A stretch of DNA of 37,527 bases from Gammaproteobacteria bacterium (GTDB lineage: Bacteria > Pseudomonadota > Gammaproteobacteria > Steroidobacterales > Woeseiaceae): positions 1 through 37,527 of the forward strand of contig JAOTUB010000023.1 of assembly GCA_029864095.1 (NCBI GenBank), in the 5' to 3' direction. Below the pieces are notes generated by a model. The model had not been told where the DNA came from. It saw only the letters and a program-made list of their open reading frames with translations, and did not search any database. The translations under genes were made by a program, and so were the position numbers. Positions 1 to 9,603 of the stretch are shown here, piece by piece; the stretch's first letter is position 1, and each line of letters begins with the position of its first letter.

Positions 1-294
1 TTCATGCAGTCCCTGCGTATCGAGCCGCTCGGTGACAAAATAGATGCCTAGCGGCGTGCGCCGGTCCCAGGGGCGCTGCTTGCCAACACCGTTCTGACCG
101 ATCGACATGTAACTTTGCAGAGAATTCTTGCTGCGACTGTCGAAGCGATACAGCGTCGACGTATCGGTTTCTGCAACGAGTAACGTACCGACCGACGCCG
201 GTATCTGCAGCAAGTAGGCCGGCCGCTGTTCTGCCTCCACGGCGACAAGGCTTGGGGGCGCCAACAGGGCGACGATTAGCAACAGACGGATCAC
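1..294 (-). CDS. L,D-transpeptidase (YkuD-like) family protein, partial (runs off left edge)
   Basis: I translated this reading frame from the reverse strand; it is open from a GTG at 294 to the window edge, giving 98 codons. The N-terminus is a hydrophobic signal peptide (about residues 1-20, ending near ALLAPPSLVAVEA). Mature residues follow the usual start of a YkuD domain: a beta strand (LLVAETDTSTLYRF), then SIGQNGVGKQRPWDRRTPLGIYFV near residues 64-85, matching the family's GKN-GxK-xGDxRTPEGxY pattern. Such enzymes act in the periplasm on peptidoglycan cross-links or lipoprotein attachment. The catalytic Cys/His region lies outside the window, so activity cannot be judged. The GTG is very close to its GAGG sequence and a TTG four codons later is an alternative start. 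It is divergent from the DUF885 gene. Confidence 0.72.
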   Translation of the reverse strand, partial: MIRLLLIVALLAPPSLVAVEAEQRPAYLLQIPASVGTLLVAETDTSTLYRFDSRSKNSLQSYMSIGQNGVGKQRPWDRRTPLGIYFVTERLDTQGLHE

Positions 295-372
295 GCCTCG
301 ATATTACAGCTGCCCGAATGCCATCACCATGATATGTTTCTCTGTATGGAATCGAGTTCCCAGGGATTAATC

Positions 373-2142
373 GTGAAGAAAATCATAAGCTTGCTGTTCA
401 TCGCCACGTCGTTGGGGAGTGCTCTGGCCGCGTCGGATGCGGACAGCGCATTCGAGGCACTCGCCGATCAATACATCGCCGATTTGCCCAGGTTTTCACC
501 GGTTGGCGCAACGCTGACCGGCGACCACAGCGCCGACAGATTGCTCGATGAAGTCGACGCGAATGCGCGCGCGAAACTGCGCTCCATGTACTCCGAATAC
601 CTGGAGGCGATTTCGAAAATTGATCGCGATGAGCTGTCGCTCGCGAACCAGGTCGATGCCGAGTTGTTACGAACGGAAATCGAGTCCGATCTTTGGAGTC
701 TCGATACACTGCAGGAGTGGGCCTGGAATCCACTCCGATACGTGAGTATTTCGGGTAGCTCGATCTACGGCCTTGTCGCCCGGGATTTCGCACCGCTCGA
801 GCAGAGACTCTTGTCCGCCGCCTCACGGCTCGAGCAAATGCCGCGATTCTTCGAGCAGGCTCGCGGCTCGATCGAACCTGAACGTGTCCCGAAAATTCAT
901 GCCGAGACGGCCGTAAAGCAGAATCTTGGTGTTGTATCGATCATCGAGAACATGATCGAGCCCGAGATCGATGCGCTTACACCAGGGACAAGAGACCGTC
1001 TGAGAGCCGCTATCGAAACTGCGAAAGACGCGATCGCCAGGCATCAGACCTGGCTAGAGGAAGACCTGCTGCCGCGGGCGGCTGGTGACTTTCGCATCGG
1101 CGCCGAGCTGTATGACAGGAAACTCGCATTTGCGTTGAATTCACCCCTTGGTCGCAGGGAAATCAAGGCACGCGCCGAAGCCGAGTACGAATCCGTGCGC
1201 AACCAGATGTACGACATCGCAAAGAAAGTGTACGCGGGGACCCATCCGTATACAGCATTCCCTGACAGCCCGGACGAGGCTTACAAGCAGGCGATCATCC
1301 GCGCTGCCCTCGAGGAAGCCTACCAGCTGCTGCCGCCGCGCGACGGTATTGTCGATGTCGCGAAACGGCAGTTACAACAAGCGACCGACTTCGTGATCGA
1401 GAACAACATTGTCACGATGCCTGACGATCCCGTCGAGATCATCATCATGCCCGAGTTTCAGCGCGGCGTGTCGGTTGCGTATCTCGATGCGCCGGGGCCA
1501 CTCGACAAAGGCCAGAAGGCTTTCTACGCGGTCGCGCCACTACCGGAAGACTGGACTGACGAACAAGTGAACTCGTTCCTGCGCGAGTACAACCTTTACT
1601 CGCTTCAGGACCTCACCATACACGAAGGTGTGCCCGGTCACTACCTGCAGCTCGCGCTTAGCAATCGTTACCCGTCGACGCTGCGGGCCGTGCTCGGCTC
1701 CGGACCGATGATTGAAGGCTGGGCGGTCTATGCAGAGCAAATGATGATCGACGAAGGTTATAACGACAAGGATCCGCTGCAGCAACTGATCACACTCAAA
1801 TGGTATTTGCGGGGCATCACGAACGCGATCATCGACTCGGCGATCCATGTCGACGGCATGACGCGCGACGCGGCGATGCAGCTCATGATCGAAGGTGGCT
1901 TTCAGGAGGAACGCGAGGCGGCCGGCAAATGGGTTCGCGCACAGCTGACCTCGGCACAGCTCTCGACATACTTCGTCGGCTACCAGGAGCACATCGAAAT
2001 GCGCAAGGCGGTCGAAGAGGCGTGGGGCGACGAATTCACGTTGCGCCGCTACCACGACCAGGCGCTCTCTTACGGTTCCCCGCCCGTCAAGTTCATCCGC
2101 GCCCTGATGCTTGGCGAAGACATCCCGCGCACCGGCAAGTGA
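373..2142 (+). CDS. DUF885 family secreted metallopeptidase-like protein
   Basis: The product is about 589 aa, the normal size for DUF885 proteins. Residues 1-19 form a signal peptide (VKKIISLLFIATSLGSALA), so it is likely periplasmic. The family signature HEGVPGH is at residues 417-423, followed by IEGWAVYAEQM with Glu448. Together these resemble a zinc site of the HE...H plus distal E type, so a peptidase role is likely, but family substrates are mostly unknown. I chose the GTG at 373 because an AGGG sits seven or so bases upstream and translation begins directly with the signal peptide. An in-frame ATG at 334 would add 13 residues with no visible ribosome site. The gene stands alone, with 173 bp before the RND pump. 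Confidence 0.88.
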   Translation: MKKIISLLFIATSLGSALAASDADSAFEALADQYIADLPRFSPVGATLTGDHSADRLLDEVDANARAKLRSMYSEYLEAISKIDRDELSLANQVDAELLRTEIESDLWSLDTLQEWAWNPLRYVSISGSSIYGLVARDFAPLEQRLLSAASRLEQMPRFFEQARGSIEPERVPKIHAETAVKQNLGVVSIIENMIEPEIDALTPGTRDRLRAAIETAKDAIARHQTWLEEDLLPRAAGDFRIGAELYDRKLAFALNSPLGRREIKARAEAEYESVRNQMYDIAKKVYAGTHPYTAFPDSPDEAYKQAIIRAALEEAYQLLPPRDGIVDVAKRQLQQATDFVIENNIVTMPDDPVEIIIMPEFQRGVSVAYLDAPGPLDKGQKAFYAVAPLPEDWTDEQVNSFLREYNLYSLQDLTIHEGVPGHYLQLALSNRYPSTLRAVLGSGPMIEGWAVYAEQMMIDEGYNDKDPLQQLITLKWYLRGITNAIIDSAIHVDGMTRDAAMQLMIEGGFQEEREAAGKWVRAQLTSAQLSTYFVGYQEHIEMRKAVEEAWGDEFTLRRYHDQALSYGSPPVKFIRALMLGEDIPRTGK

Positions 2143-2315
2143 CTTATATCATTTTCTTATAAGGCAACGTTTTGAGCCCGCGCCGCATCTAAGCAATTAC
2201 GGGTCCGGGATTTGCCGGCCCCCGTGCTCGGCAGCGGGCGTACTCGTCTCCGCCCTACACGCGCGCGGGTCCAGGCGGTTACACTGACAACCTCGATTGG
2301 GGAACTCGAAGAATA

Positions 2316-5300
2316 ATGAACATTACCGAGTTGAGCACCAAACACTGGCCGTCCGTGGCTGCCGTCGTCGCCCTCGTCGCATTGTTCGGCCTGACGTCCA
2401 TCGCGGCACTGCCAATCCAGCTTTTGCCGACAATCGAAGAACCGCAGGTCTCGATCGCCAATTTCTGGCGGGCCGCCGCACCGGAGGAGATGGAAGCCAA
2501 CATCGTCGAGCCGCAGGAGAACGTCCTCAAGAACATACCGGGGCTGACCGACATCAGTTCCTTCATCAGCCGGGGAACTGGTTTCGTCAACCTGAGTTTC
2601 GCAGTTGGTACCGACATACAGGCCGCCAAGCTCGACGTGATCAATAACCTCTCCCAGGTTCCACCCGGACCTGGCGATGCCGTCGAGCCACAAGTGTTTG
2701 CGGGCGGCGGACAGCAGACCCCGGGTGCCGCTTCGCTGCTGGTCCGCGTTCTACCCGAGAATCCGGATAAAGAGCTATCCAATTACCAGGCACTGATCGA
2801 GGAGTTCGTTGAGCCGCGTCTGGCGCGCATCCCGGGTGTATCACGGGTCGACCTGCAGGGCGAACAGCCACGTGAATTGCGCATTATCTTCGACTCATAT
2901 CGCGCCGCCGCTCTGGGCATTCAGATCAGCGACATTATTGCGACCGTATCGCGCGCGACAGACACCTCGGGTGGGTTCGCCGACGTTGGTCGACGCCAGT
3001 ACACAGTGAGATTCGTTGGTCAGTTCGAGCCGGATGAACTCAACGAACTGATTGTCGGCTGGAGCGACGAGCGGCCCATTAATCTGAGTGAAGTTGCCGA
3101 CGTCGAGATCGTCGCTCGCAAGCAGGACGGTTTTACCCTGCGCAACGGTTTCCCGGCGTACTACATTACAGTGCAGCGCGAGTACGACGCCAACACCGTG
3201 TCGATCCTCGATGGCATCAACGAGGCAATCGCCGAACTCAACGCGGGCCCGCTGGCTGATGCCGGTCTGGCGATCGACTTGAGCTTCGATGCGTCCGTGC
3301 ATATCCGCCGCGCAATTGCGCTGGTCAAGAATAACCTTGGCCTGGGCCTCATACTCGCGGTCGGCGTGCTGTATTTCCTGATGCGCAGCCGGCGTGCGAC
3401 ATTCCTCGTGACAGCCACGGTGCCGCTGTCGCTGCTCATTGCCTTTGTCGCGCTGCGGCTTTTCGACAAGTCACTCAACGTCATCTCTCTGGCAGGCCTC
3501 GCATTCGCCGTGGGGCTTGTCATGGATGCTGCGATTGTCACGCTCGAAAACATTGTTCGCTGCCGGCAGAACGGACTCGAGATGAAAGAAGCCGCCGCGA
3601 AAGGAACGCGGCAGATCACGGGCGCCCTGTTTGCCTCGACCGTGACGAGTGTGGCGATTTTCGTACCCGTGCTGTTCATGCAGGGCATGGAAGGACAGCT
3701 GTTTCAGGACCTGGCGTTGACAATTGCCGTCGCCGTAACCGCGTCATTCATCATCGCGATAACCGTACTCCCTGTGGCCGCATCTTTTCTTCTTAGAGAG
3801 GAAGTCGATCCGGTTGAAACCTGGTGGACGCGGATCACGGATCTGGTCATGCGGCTGACGAGAACGCCGGCGCTGTGCCGAACCTGGGTCGTGGCGATCC
3901 TGGGCGGTTCCCTGCTGGTCGTGGTGCTCATGGTACCGAAAGCAAATCTGCTACCGCAGGCGCCCTCGGATTCATTGAACGCGTTCTTCGCGATGCCGCC
4001 CGGCGGGACTGTAGACATGGTCAGGGACGAGGTCGCCGCGCCGATCGTGGAGCGGCTGAAGCCGTATATGGATCACGAGAAGCAGCCGTATATCCGCGGC
4101 TACAACCTGTCGGCATTCGGCACGTTCAACGCGTTGTTCATATACCCGCAGGACCCGAATCGTATTGAGGAGATGATCAGCATCGTCCGCGATGAGGTGC
4201 TGGTCGATCTGCCAGACACGCAGGCCTTCGTGCAACGCTCATCACTCTTGAATTTCGGCTTCGATGGCGGCCGCGCAATCAACGTGGATTTGGCCGGCAA
4301 TGACATAAATGTTCTCTCCGAAATCGCAATGCAGGGCATGGGCATCATCAATGAGGTTCTGCCCGGCGCTCAGGTGCGGCCGATTCCGGCCCTTGCGATT
4401 GCCGAACCCGAGCTGCAGCTGGTGCCGAATGACCGCCGCATAACGGCCGCCGGACTCGATCGTGCTGCACTGGCCACTATTGTCCGCGCCGTCACGAGCG
4501 GCGCGTACGTCGGCGAATATTTCGACGGCAATAATCGTATGGATATGATTCTCCGCGGTCCGGTGTGGGACTCGCCCGACAAGCTCGCGTCGACACCGAT
4601 CGCGACGCCGCTGGCCGGCATACAAACGATTGGCGAACTGGCCGAGATTCGCAGAACCGTTGGCCCAACCCAGTTACGTCGCGTCGACGGGCAGAGAACG
4701 ATGACGCTGAGCGTCCGGCCACCCGAAGAGATGACAGTGCAGGAGGCCCTCGAACAACTCAGGGATGTCGCAGGTCCGAGGATCAAGGAGATCATGCCGC
4801 CAGATGTCAGCGTGCAGTACCGCGGCACCGCGGATCGACTCGAAGCCGCACTGTCGACGATGACTGTAAATATCGGTGTCGCCGCCGTTGTGCTGTTCCT
4901 GATTCTCGCAGCCATGTTCCGCTCCTTGTGGGATGCAGTACTCGTGCTGCTGTCGATACCGCTTGCTATCGCGGGTGGCATCCTGGCATTGCGCGTCATG
5001 AACCTGTTCACGACGCAGGCGATGGACCTGCTGACGACCATCGGCTTTGTCATCCTGCTCGGACTTGTGGTCAACAACGCGATTCTTCTTGTGATGCAAA
5101 CGCGCGCCGGCCAGCGTGATGGTCTCGAGCGCTCCGAGGCTGTGGCGCAAGCGGTCCGGATTCGTGCGCGGCCGATCTACATGAGTACGCTGACGAGTAT
5201 ATTCGGCATGTTGCCGCTCATGCTGATTCCGGGGGTCGGTTCGCAGATTTACAGGGGTCTGGCCACCGTCATTGTCGGCGGTATGATCGTCAGCGCTATC

Positions 5301-5402
5301 TTTACTCTCATCCTAATGCCCAGCGCCCTGCGATTGCCGGGCTTGCGCCTGCCAGGTATCGTCCGTTCCAGCAACGTGCGTGAGGTAGCTGCCGATGCGT
5401 GA
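2316..5402 (+). CDS. Efflux RND transporter permease (HAE-1/AcrB-like)
   Basis: This 1028-aa inner-membrane proton antiporter has the full length of the AcrB/MexB family. TM1 (about residues 11-30) is followed by the porter domain, then TM2-6 with the conserved block GLAFAVGLVMDAAIVTLENI near 394-413, a second porter domain, and TM8-12 with the block GFVILLGLVVNNAILLV. Asp404 aligns with AcrB Asp407, while the next Asp of AcrB (408) is Ala405 here. The TM10 Lys of AcrB is replaced by Asn, as in many HAE-1 members. It would export lipophilic compounds with the membrane-fusion protein encoded next, which overlaps its end by 8 bp. No outer-membrane channel gene is adjacent. A GGGGAA lies about 15 bases before the ATG. 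The substrate cannot be deduced. Confidence 0.93.
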   Translation: MNITELSTKHWPSVAAVVALVALFGLTSIAALPIQLLPTIEEPQVSIANFWRAAAPEEMEANIVEPQENVLKNIPGLTDISSFISRGTGFVNLSFAVGTDIQAAKLDVINNLSQVPPGPGDAVEPQVFAGGGQQTPGAASLLVRVLPENPDKELSNYQALIEEFVEPRLARIPGVSRVDLQGEQPRELRIIFDSYRAAALGIQISDIIATVSRATDTSGGFADVGRRQYTVRFVGQFEPDELNELIVGWSDERPINLSEVADVEIVARKQDGFTLRNGFPAYYITVQREYDANTVSILDGINEAIAELNAGPLADAGLAIDLSFDASVHIRRAIALVKNNLGLGLILAVGVLYFLMRSRRATFLVTATVPLSLLIAFVALRLFDKSLNVISLAGLAFAVGLVMDAAIVTLENIVRCRQNGLEMKEAAAKGTRQITGALFASTVTSVAIFVPVLFMQGMEGQLFQDLALTIAVAVTASFIIAITVLPVAASFLLREEVDPVETWWTRITDLVMRLTRTPALCRTWVVAILGGSLLVVVLMVPKANLLPQAPSDSLNAFFAMPPGGTVDMVRDEVAAPIVERLKPYMDHEKQPYIRGYNLSAFGTFNALFIYPQDPNRIEEMISIVRDEVLVDLPDTQAFVQRSSLLNFGFDGGRAINVDLAGNDINVLSEIAMQGMGIINEVLPGAQVRPIPALAIAEPELQLVPNDRRITAAGLDRAALATIVRAVTSGAYVGEYFDGNNRMDMILRGPVWDSPDKLASTPIATPLAGIQTIGELAEIRRTVGPTQLRRVDGQRTMTLSVRPPEEMTVQEALEQLRDVAGPRIKEIMPPDVSVQYRGTADRLEAALSTMTVNIGVAAVVLFLILAAMFRSLWDAVLVLLSIPLAIAGGILALRVMNLFTTQAMDLLTTIGFVILLGLVVNNAILLVMQTRAGQRDGLERSEAVAQAVRIRARPIYMSTLTSIFGMLPLMLIPGVGSQIYRGLATVIVGGMIVSAIFTLILMPSALRLPGLRLPGIVRSSNVREVAADA

Positions 5403-6480
5403 GTTTCGATTCATCTTCGCAAGCGCAGCCGCTTTCATTGCGGTAGCGGCGCTCGCGCAGCAACCGCCGACACCCGTTGTGCAGATTGCCTATGTCGCTC
5501 AAAACGAGGTTACGCCGACGGTTGCAGTGCCCGGCACCATATACAGTCGCAACGACATGCAGCTGACAGCGGGGGTCGCCGGCCAGCTCATCATGGTCGC
5601 CGAACCGGGTACCGTCGTGCAGGCGGGAGAGGCCGTCGCACGTATCGACCCGGAACCCCTGCTTTTGCAGCGCGCCGAGCAGGAAGTTCTGCTCGAGCGC
5701 GCCGGGATCAATATTCGGCAGCTCAACAGCCAGCTCGGCAGGCAGCGTGAACTCGAGGGGTCCAGTCTGGTGTCGGAGTTCGAGCTGGAGCAGACCGAGG
5801 CAAACCGCGACCTGGCTGTATCGGATGCGAAACTCATCAAGGTTCGCCTGCGTCAGATTGACGACCAGATTCGCCGCGCCGACGTCCGGGCACCCTTTAC
5901 GGGTGTCATTACGAGTCGGGCGCATCGCGCCGGAGAGGACGTTGCACGTGGTGAAGTTCTCGGACAAATGACTGATGTTCGCAACATGGAGGTACGCGCG
6001 TTCGTGCCGCTCAAACATCTGCCGCGCACATTGGTTGGCGCTTCCATCAGCGTGTTTGCAACCGATACGCAGTTTGCGGGCAACATTCGCGCGTTAGTGC
6101 CTACCGGCGATATCCGTTCACAAACTTTCGAAGCGCGCATTGACTTGCCGCTCGAAGCCAGCGACAGCTGGACAGTCGGCCAACTCGTAAGCGTTGGCAT
6201 TCCAATTCAGTCAGCAGCGCCGACCCTGGCGATTCCGCGCGATGCGCTGATCCTGCGTCAGAACGGCGCGTATGTCTTCCGCATCAACAACGACAACAAG
6301 GCCGAGCGCATCGAGGTCCAGATCGGCGACTCGTCCGGAGACCTGATCGGCGTCTCAGGCTCATTGCAGGAAGGTGACCGCGTCGCCGTTCGCGGCGCAG
6401 AGAACCTCAGGGAAGGTGCGGAGGTGAAGATCATGATGTCGCAATCAGCTGCGGCGGCAGCGGCGGCCGGAGATATCTAA
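5395..6480 (+). CDS. RND efflux periplasmic adaptor (membrane-fusion protein)
   Basis: This 361-aa adaptor bridges the RND permease and an outer-membrane channel. A signal peptide covers about residues 1-22 (ending ALAQQ) and no lipobox is evident. The first lipoyl half-motif is near residues 55-80 (GVAGQLIMVAEPGTVVQAGE), followed by a helical hairpin (about 85-150) and the second lipoyl half (VRAPFTGVITSRAHRAGEDV, about 163-182). A beta-barrel and a membrane-proximal domain complete the protein, which ends in an Ala-rich tail. Its ATG lies inside the last codons of the permease gene, an 8-bp overlap that implies translational coupling. The order permease then adaptor is the reverse of the common acrAB order. 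A strong hairpin terminator follows. Confidence 0.92.
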   Translation: MREFRFIFASAAAFIAVAALAQQPPTPVVQIAYVAQNEVTPTVAVPGTIYSRNDMQLTAGVAGQLIMVAEPGTVVQAGEAVARIDPEPLLLQRAEQEVLLERAGINIRQLNSQLGRQRELEGSSLVSEFELEQTEANRDLAVSDAKLIKVRLRQIDDQIRRADVRAPFTGVITSRAHRAGEDVARGEVLGQMTDVRNMEVRAFVPLKHLPRTLVGASISVFATDTQFAGNIRALVPTGDIRSQTFEARIDLPLEASDSWTVGQLVSVGIPIQSAAPTLAIPRDALILRQNGAYVFRINNDNKAERIEVQIGDSSGDLIGVSGSLQEGDRVAVRGAENLREGAEVKIMMSQSAAAAAAAGDI

Positions 6481-6503
6481 TCACCCTGACGTGAACTAGA
6501 CAA

Positions 6504-6540
6504 AACCCGGCCCCTGTGAAGGGGCCGGGTTCCGCTTTTT
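6504..6540 (+). terminator. Rho-independent terminator after the RND operon
   Basis: An 11-bp perfect GC-rich stem (AACCCGGCCCC / GGGGCCGGGTT) with a 6-nt loop (TGTGAA) is followed by CCGCTTTTT. It sits 23 bp after the adaptor stop codon. On the minus strand only four T follow the stem, so it may serve the convergent TonB receptor weakly as well. Confidence 0.9.
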
Positions 6541-6568
6541 GTCAGCTCTTACTGTCAGGCGCCAGTTG

Positions 6569-9364
6569 CTAGAAGTGGTATTGGGCCTGCAGATAGTAAG
6601 TGCGACCGTAGCCGTCGGTAAAGCGCGGGTCCCAGCCTACCTGGTGCCCTGCGCCACTGGTTTGCAGCGACAGGGGCGGTTCCTTGTCAAGCAGGTTGCT
6701 TATTCCTAACGAAAGCGCGAGGCTGTCCTCAAGCATCATGTAGCGGGCCTGATATTCGGTGACCGTGTAGGACGGGACGTTGAGCATTACAGTCGTTGTC
6801 GGTCCCTGGCCCAGCGGAACGCCGGTACCGGTGATTTCAACTTCCTGTTCCGCGTCATGGTATCCACTGCGGTAGTTGGCCCACAATGTGTGGGTGAAGT
6901 CGCCGTGATACAGGGTGGCGCCAATATTGATGATGTTGCGGAACACCACCCCGTCGTCGAGACCGAAGCGGCCCAGGCTGCTGCCGGTGAGCGAGCTTTC
7001 GGAGTCGATCATGTAGGTGCCGGCCAGGTTCAGGTCAAGCTGCGCCGACCCGATTTCCATTTTGTAGTTCATGGCATAGTCGACACCGGACTGCTCCCGT
7101 GTACCGACGTTAACCGCGGCCTGGATGATGGCCAGGAATTCCTGCCCGGTAGCCAGGTTAGTCTTCGTCGTAAACAGGTCACGGTAGATATCCGCGTTGT
7201 CGAAGATCTGCTGCTCGGTCAGACGCTCAACCAGGTCTTCCAGCTCGATGTTCCAGTAATCGACCGTCATGTCGAAATTGTCTAGCGGCGTCAGGACCAT
7301 ACCGAAGGTGTATTGCTTTGAGCTTTCGAACGTCAGCCCAGCGTAGCCCTGACGGAACACGTCGTACTGATCGCCGGTCGCCGAGGTCCTGCAGTATTGA
7401 GCCAGTGGATCGGGATCCGAGAATGGGCAGACGAACGTGCCGGAGGTGACGCCGAACTCGGACAGAGGCTCACCGATTTCGCGCATCGATGGCGCCTTGA
7501 AGCCCGTGCCGTAGGAGCCGCGCAAAGCAATGGCGTCGCTAGCGTTCCAGAGCAGGCTAACCTTATAGGTTGTGTCGCTGTCGCCGGAATCGATGCTACC
7601 GCCATTCAGCTTGTCCTGCACAGCCGATATATCGTCATAGCGCAAGGAAACGGTTGCTTCGAACGCTTCGGCCAACGGGAACAGAACTTCTGTAAATACG
7701 CCCCACTGGTCGCGATCGAGCTCGTACGCCGTATCCTTCGACAGGAACAGCAACAGCTCGTCGCGATTGGCGTCCGCGATATCGCGCTCGTAGTTGGTCG
7801 TGCGATAGTCGATACCCGCCGCCAGCATCACATCACCGCCACCCATTTCGAACAGCGGCATGGAGGCCTGTGCATCGAACGCCGTCATGGTGTTCTTGGT
7901 ATTGTCCCAGGGGCCGTGATAGATGGTCGGATCCAGTGCTGCCTGATCCGCGTCCGTGAAGGCATCCTGAGTGGCGAAGATGTTGAAAGCCCCCGCGGAG
8001 GCAGCTGCGACAAACTCATCGAGCAGCAACCAACCAGTGGGGTAGGTTTGCTCGGTCTCGGTGATCGCGTGCGTAAGCGCTGTGCTCCAGTCCACCCTGT
8101 CGGTGCTGCCGTCCAGACCGAACGTGAAATTGTAGGAGTCTGTAGCCCACGTGTAGGTGCGGTTACCTGCAGGCACTGCACGCCAGGTACCGGTAATCTC
8201 ACCCGCCGCCGCTTGTTCCGCAGCTGTCAGGAGCGGCCACACCTCGTTGGCTACCAGGTCGGACATTGGCTCCGTCTGACTGGATGACCAAAGAGGTACC
8301 TCGCCCGTAGGATAGGGCGCGATTCTCGGCGTTACCTCATACTGAGACGCCAGCACGGTAGCGAAGCCTTCCACGCCGTCGTTGAACCGGTATTTGCCGT
8401 TCAGAGTGATGCTGTCACGTTTTGACTCCGGAAGAACCTCCAGCGTACTCGTGTAGTCGAACCGACAGGTCTCGCCGTCCGGAGTGGTTTGCTCCGCGCA
8501 AACGCCGCCATTTGCCACGGCGTTCGGGTTGAAGGCTCTGATTTCGTCATCGAAATCAGCGGTGTAGATGTAAGCGTTGCCCGGAATCGCATTGGCCGAA
8601 GAGTTCTGGAAGTACAGATCCTGGCCTCCATGCCTGAAGTGGATGAACCCGGTCTTGGCGAAGTCGCGATCCGCAGCAGCGAGCTGTTCCTGATCTTCGT
8701 GACTGTAGCTGGCCACCAGGCTGTAGCCGTCGGTGTTCAGGTCGCCGAAGCCGGTAACAATATCGAAATTCCAGTGTGCGCCGCCGCTCTCCGATGGCCT
8801 GTCCATTCTGCCATTGATGGTCGTCTCCTCGACGGAATCCTTGAGGATGAAGTTAACCACGCCGGCGATGGCATCAGAACCGTACAGGGCGCTTGCGCCG
8901 TCCGTCAGGATCTGGACCTGTTCAACCGCAGCGAGTGGGATGTTGTCCAGGGAGATGCTGCTCCCCGAGTCAGCCGGCGCCATGCGTCGACCGTCCAGTA
9001 AACTCAACGTGTACTGGCTGCCGATCGCCCGCAGGTTGGCCGTGCGGATACCACCGCCATCACCACCCACTGTTTGCGCAGGCGTTATGTAACCCTGCAT
9101 GGCGGGTACTGCCTCGATCAGGTCGGCGGCGTTGGTAATACCCTGCCGGTCTATCGTGTCGGCCGTAATGACCTGCACTGGCAGAGCGTTGTACAAATCG
9201 ACGCGTTTAATCGCCGAACCCGTAGTGACGATTTCGTCTATTAATCCTTCCTCGGCAGCCACGTCCTGGTCCTGTGCGACTAGCGCGCTTGCCGGCAAGA
9301 ATGCCGCGCACGCGATAATCGCCAGCCCCGTCAGACCGGGTGCCGTATGTCTGAAAGCACTCAT
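6569..9364 (-). CDS. TonB-dependent receptor 1
   Basis: This 931-aa outer-membrane receptor imports large substrates using TonB/ExbBD energy. Residues 1-30 are a signal peptide (MSAFRHTAPGLTGLAIIACA...). A TonB-box-like stretch (LIDEIVTTGSAI) leads into a plug domain with GGIRTANLRAIGSQYTLSLL and ILTDGASALYGSDAIAGVVN. A long 22-strand-type barrel follows and ends YYLQAQYHF with the C-terminal Phe expected for Bam recognition. I chose the ATG at 9364 because GGAAGGA lies about 10 bases upstream; a GTG six codons earlier lacks this. The plug resembles receptors of the Caulobacter/Xanthomonas type, so a siderophore is not implied and the substrate is unknown. The gene is transcribed alone from the promoter at 9433-9461, with a 2OG-Fe(II) oxygenase gene upstream on the same strand. 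Confidence 0.93.
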   Translation of the reverse strand: MSAFRHTAPGLTGLAIIACAAFLPASALVAQDQDVAAEEGLIDEIVTTGSAIKRVDLYNALPVQVITADTIDRQGITNAADLIEAVPAMQGYITPAQTVGGDGGGIRTANLRAIGSQYTLSLLDGRRMAPADSGSSISLDNIPLAAVEQVQILTDGASALYGSDAIAGVVNFILKDSVEETTINGRMDRPSESGGAHWNFDIVTGFGDLNTDGYSLVASYSHEDQEQLAAADRDFAKTGFIHFRHGGQDLYFQNSSANAIPGNAYIYTADFDDEIRAFNPNAVANGGVCAEQTTPDGETCRFDYTSTLEVLPESKRDSITLNGKYRFNDGVEGFATVLASQYEVTPRIAPYPTGEVPLWSSSQTEPMSDLVANEVWPLLTAAEQAAAGEITGTWRAVPAGNRTYTWATDSYNFTFGLDGSTDRVDWSTALTHAITETEQTYPTGWLLLDEFVAAASAGAFNIFATQDAFTDADQAALDPTIYHGPWDNTKNTMTAFDAQASMPLFEMGGGDVMLAAGIDYRTTNYERDIADANRDELLLFLSKDTAYELDRDQWGVFTEVLFPLAEAFEATVSLRYDDISAVQDKLNGGSIDSGDSDTTYKVSLLWNASDAIALRGSYGTGFKAPSMREIGEPLSEFGVTSGTFVCPFSDPDPLAQYCRTSATGDQYDVFRQGYAGLTFESSKQYTFGMVLTPLDNFDMTVDYWNIELEDLVERLTEQQIFDNADIYRDLFTTKTNLATGQEFLAIIQAAVNVGTREQSGVDYAMNYKMEIGSAQLDLNLAGTYMIDSESSLTGSSLGRFGLDDGVVFRNIINIGATLYHGDFTHTLWANYRSGYHDAEQEVEITGTGVPLGQGPTTTVMLNVPSYTVTEYQARYMMLEDSLALSLGISNLLDKEPPLSLQTSGAGHQVGWDPRFTDGYGRTYYLQAQYHF

Positions 9365-9432
9365 TTTTCTGTCCTTCCGCACAGGATATGCGGTCTGTTC
9401 GCATGTTGCATTAACGATACAATGCAGAGTTT

Positions 9433-9461
9433 TTTATAGCACTATGGGTAGACGCCGTAAA
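9433..9461 (-). promoter_or_regulatory. Sigma70-type promoter of TonB receptor 1
   Basis: Reading the minus strand, a -35 TTTACG (9461-9456) and a -10 TATAAA (9438-9433) are separated by 17 bp, about 70 bp before the receptor ATG. No clear operator palindrome overlaps it. Confidence 0.5.
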
Positions 9462-9603
9462 TAGATTTGCGGAAAGTACTTATTTTGCAGGCTTCTTTGC
9501 TGCTAACCTTGCTCTATCGAAAAGGTGGAGTTCTGTAGCTTTCTAGCAACATATGGTCGGGAAAGGCGCGCCGATCTTGCCACTGCGGGTCCGGCTCAGG
9601 GCC

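Noticed and set aside
2143..2240. Inverted repeats after the DUF885 gene (CTTATA/TATAAG, and a GC-rich ACGGG...CCCGT)
   Set aside because: Neither is followed by a T run, and the GC-rich stem has mismatches, so I did not call a terminator.
7397..8287. Plus-strand open frame of 296 codons inside TonB receptor 1
   Set aside because: Antisense to a complete receptor frame, with no ribosome site or domain.
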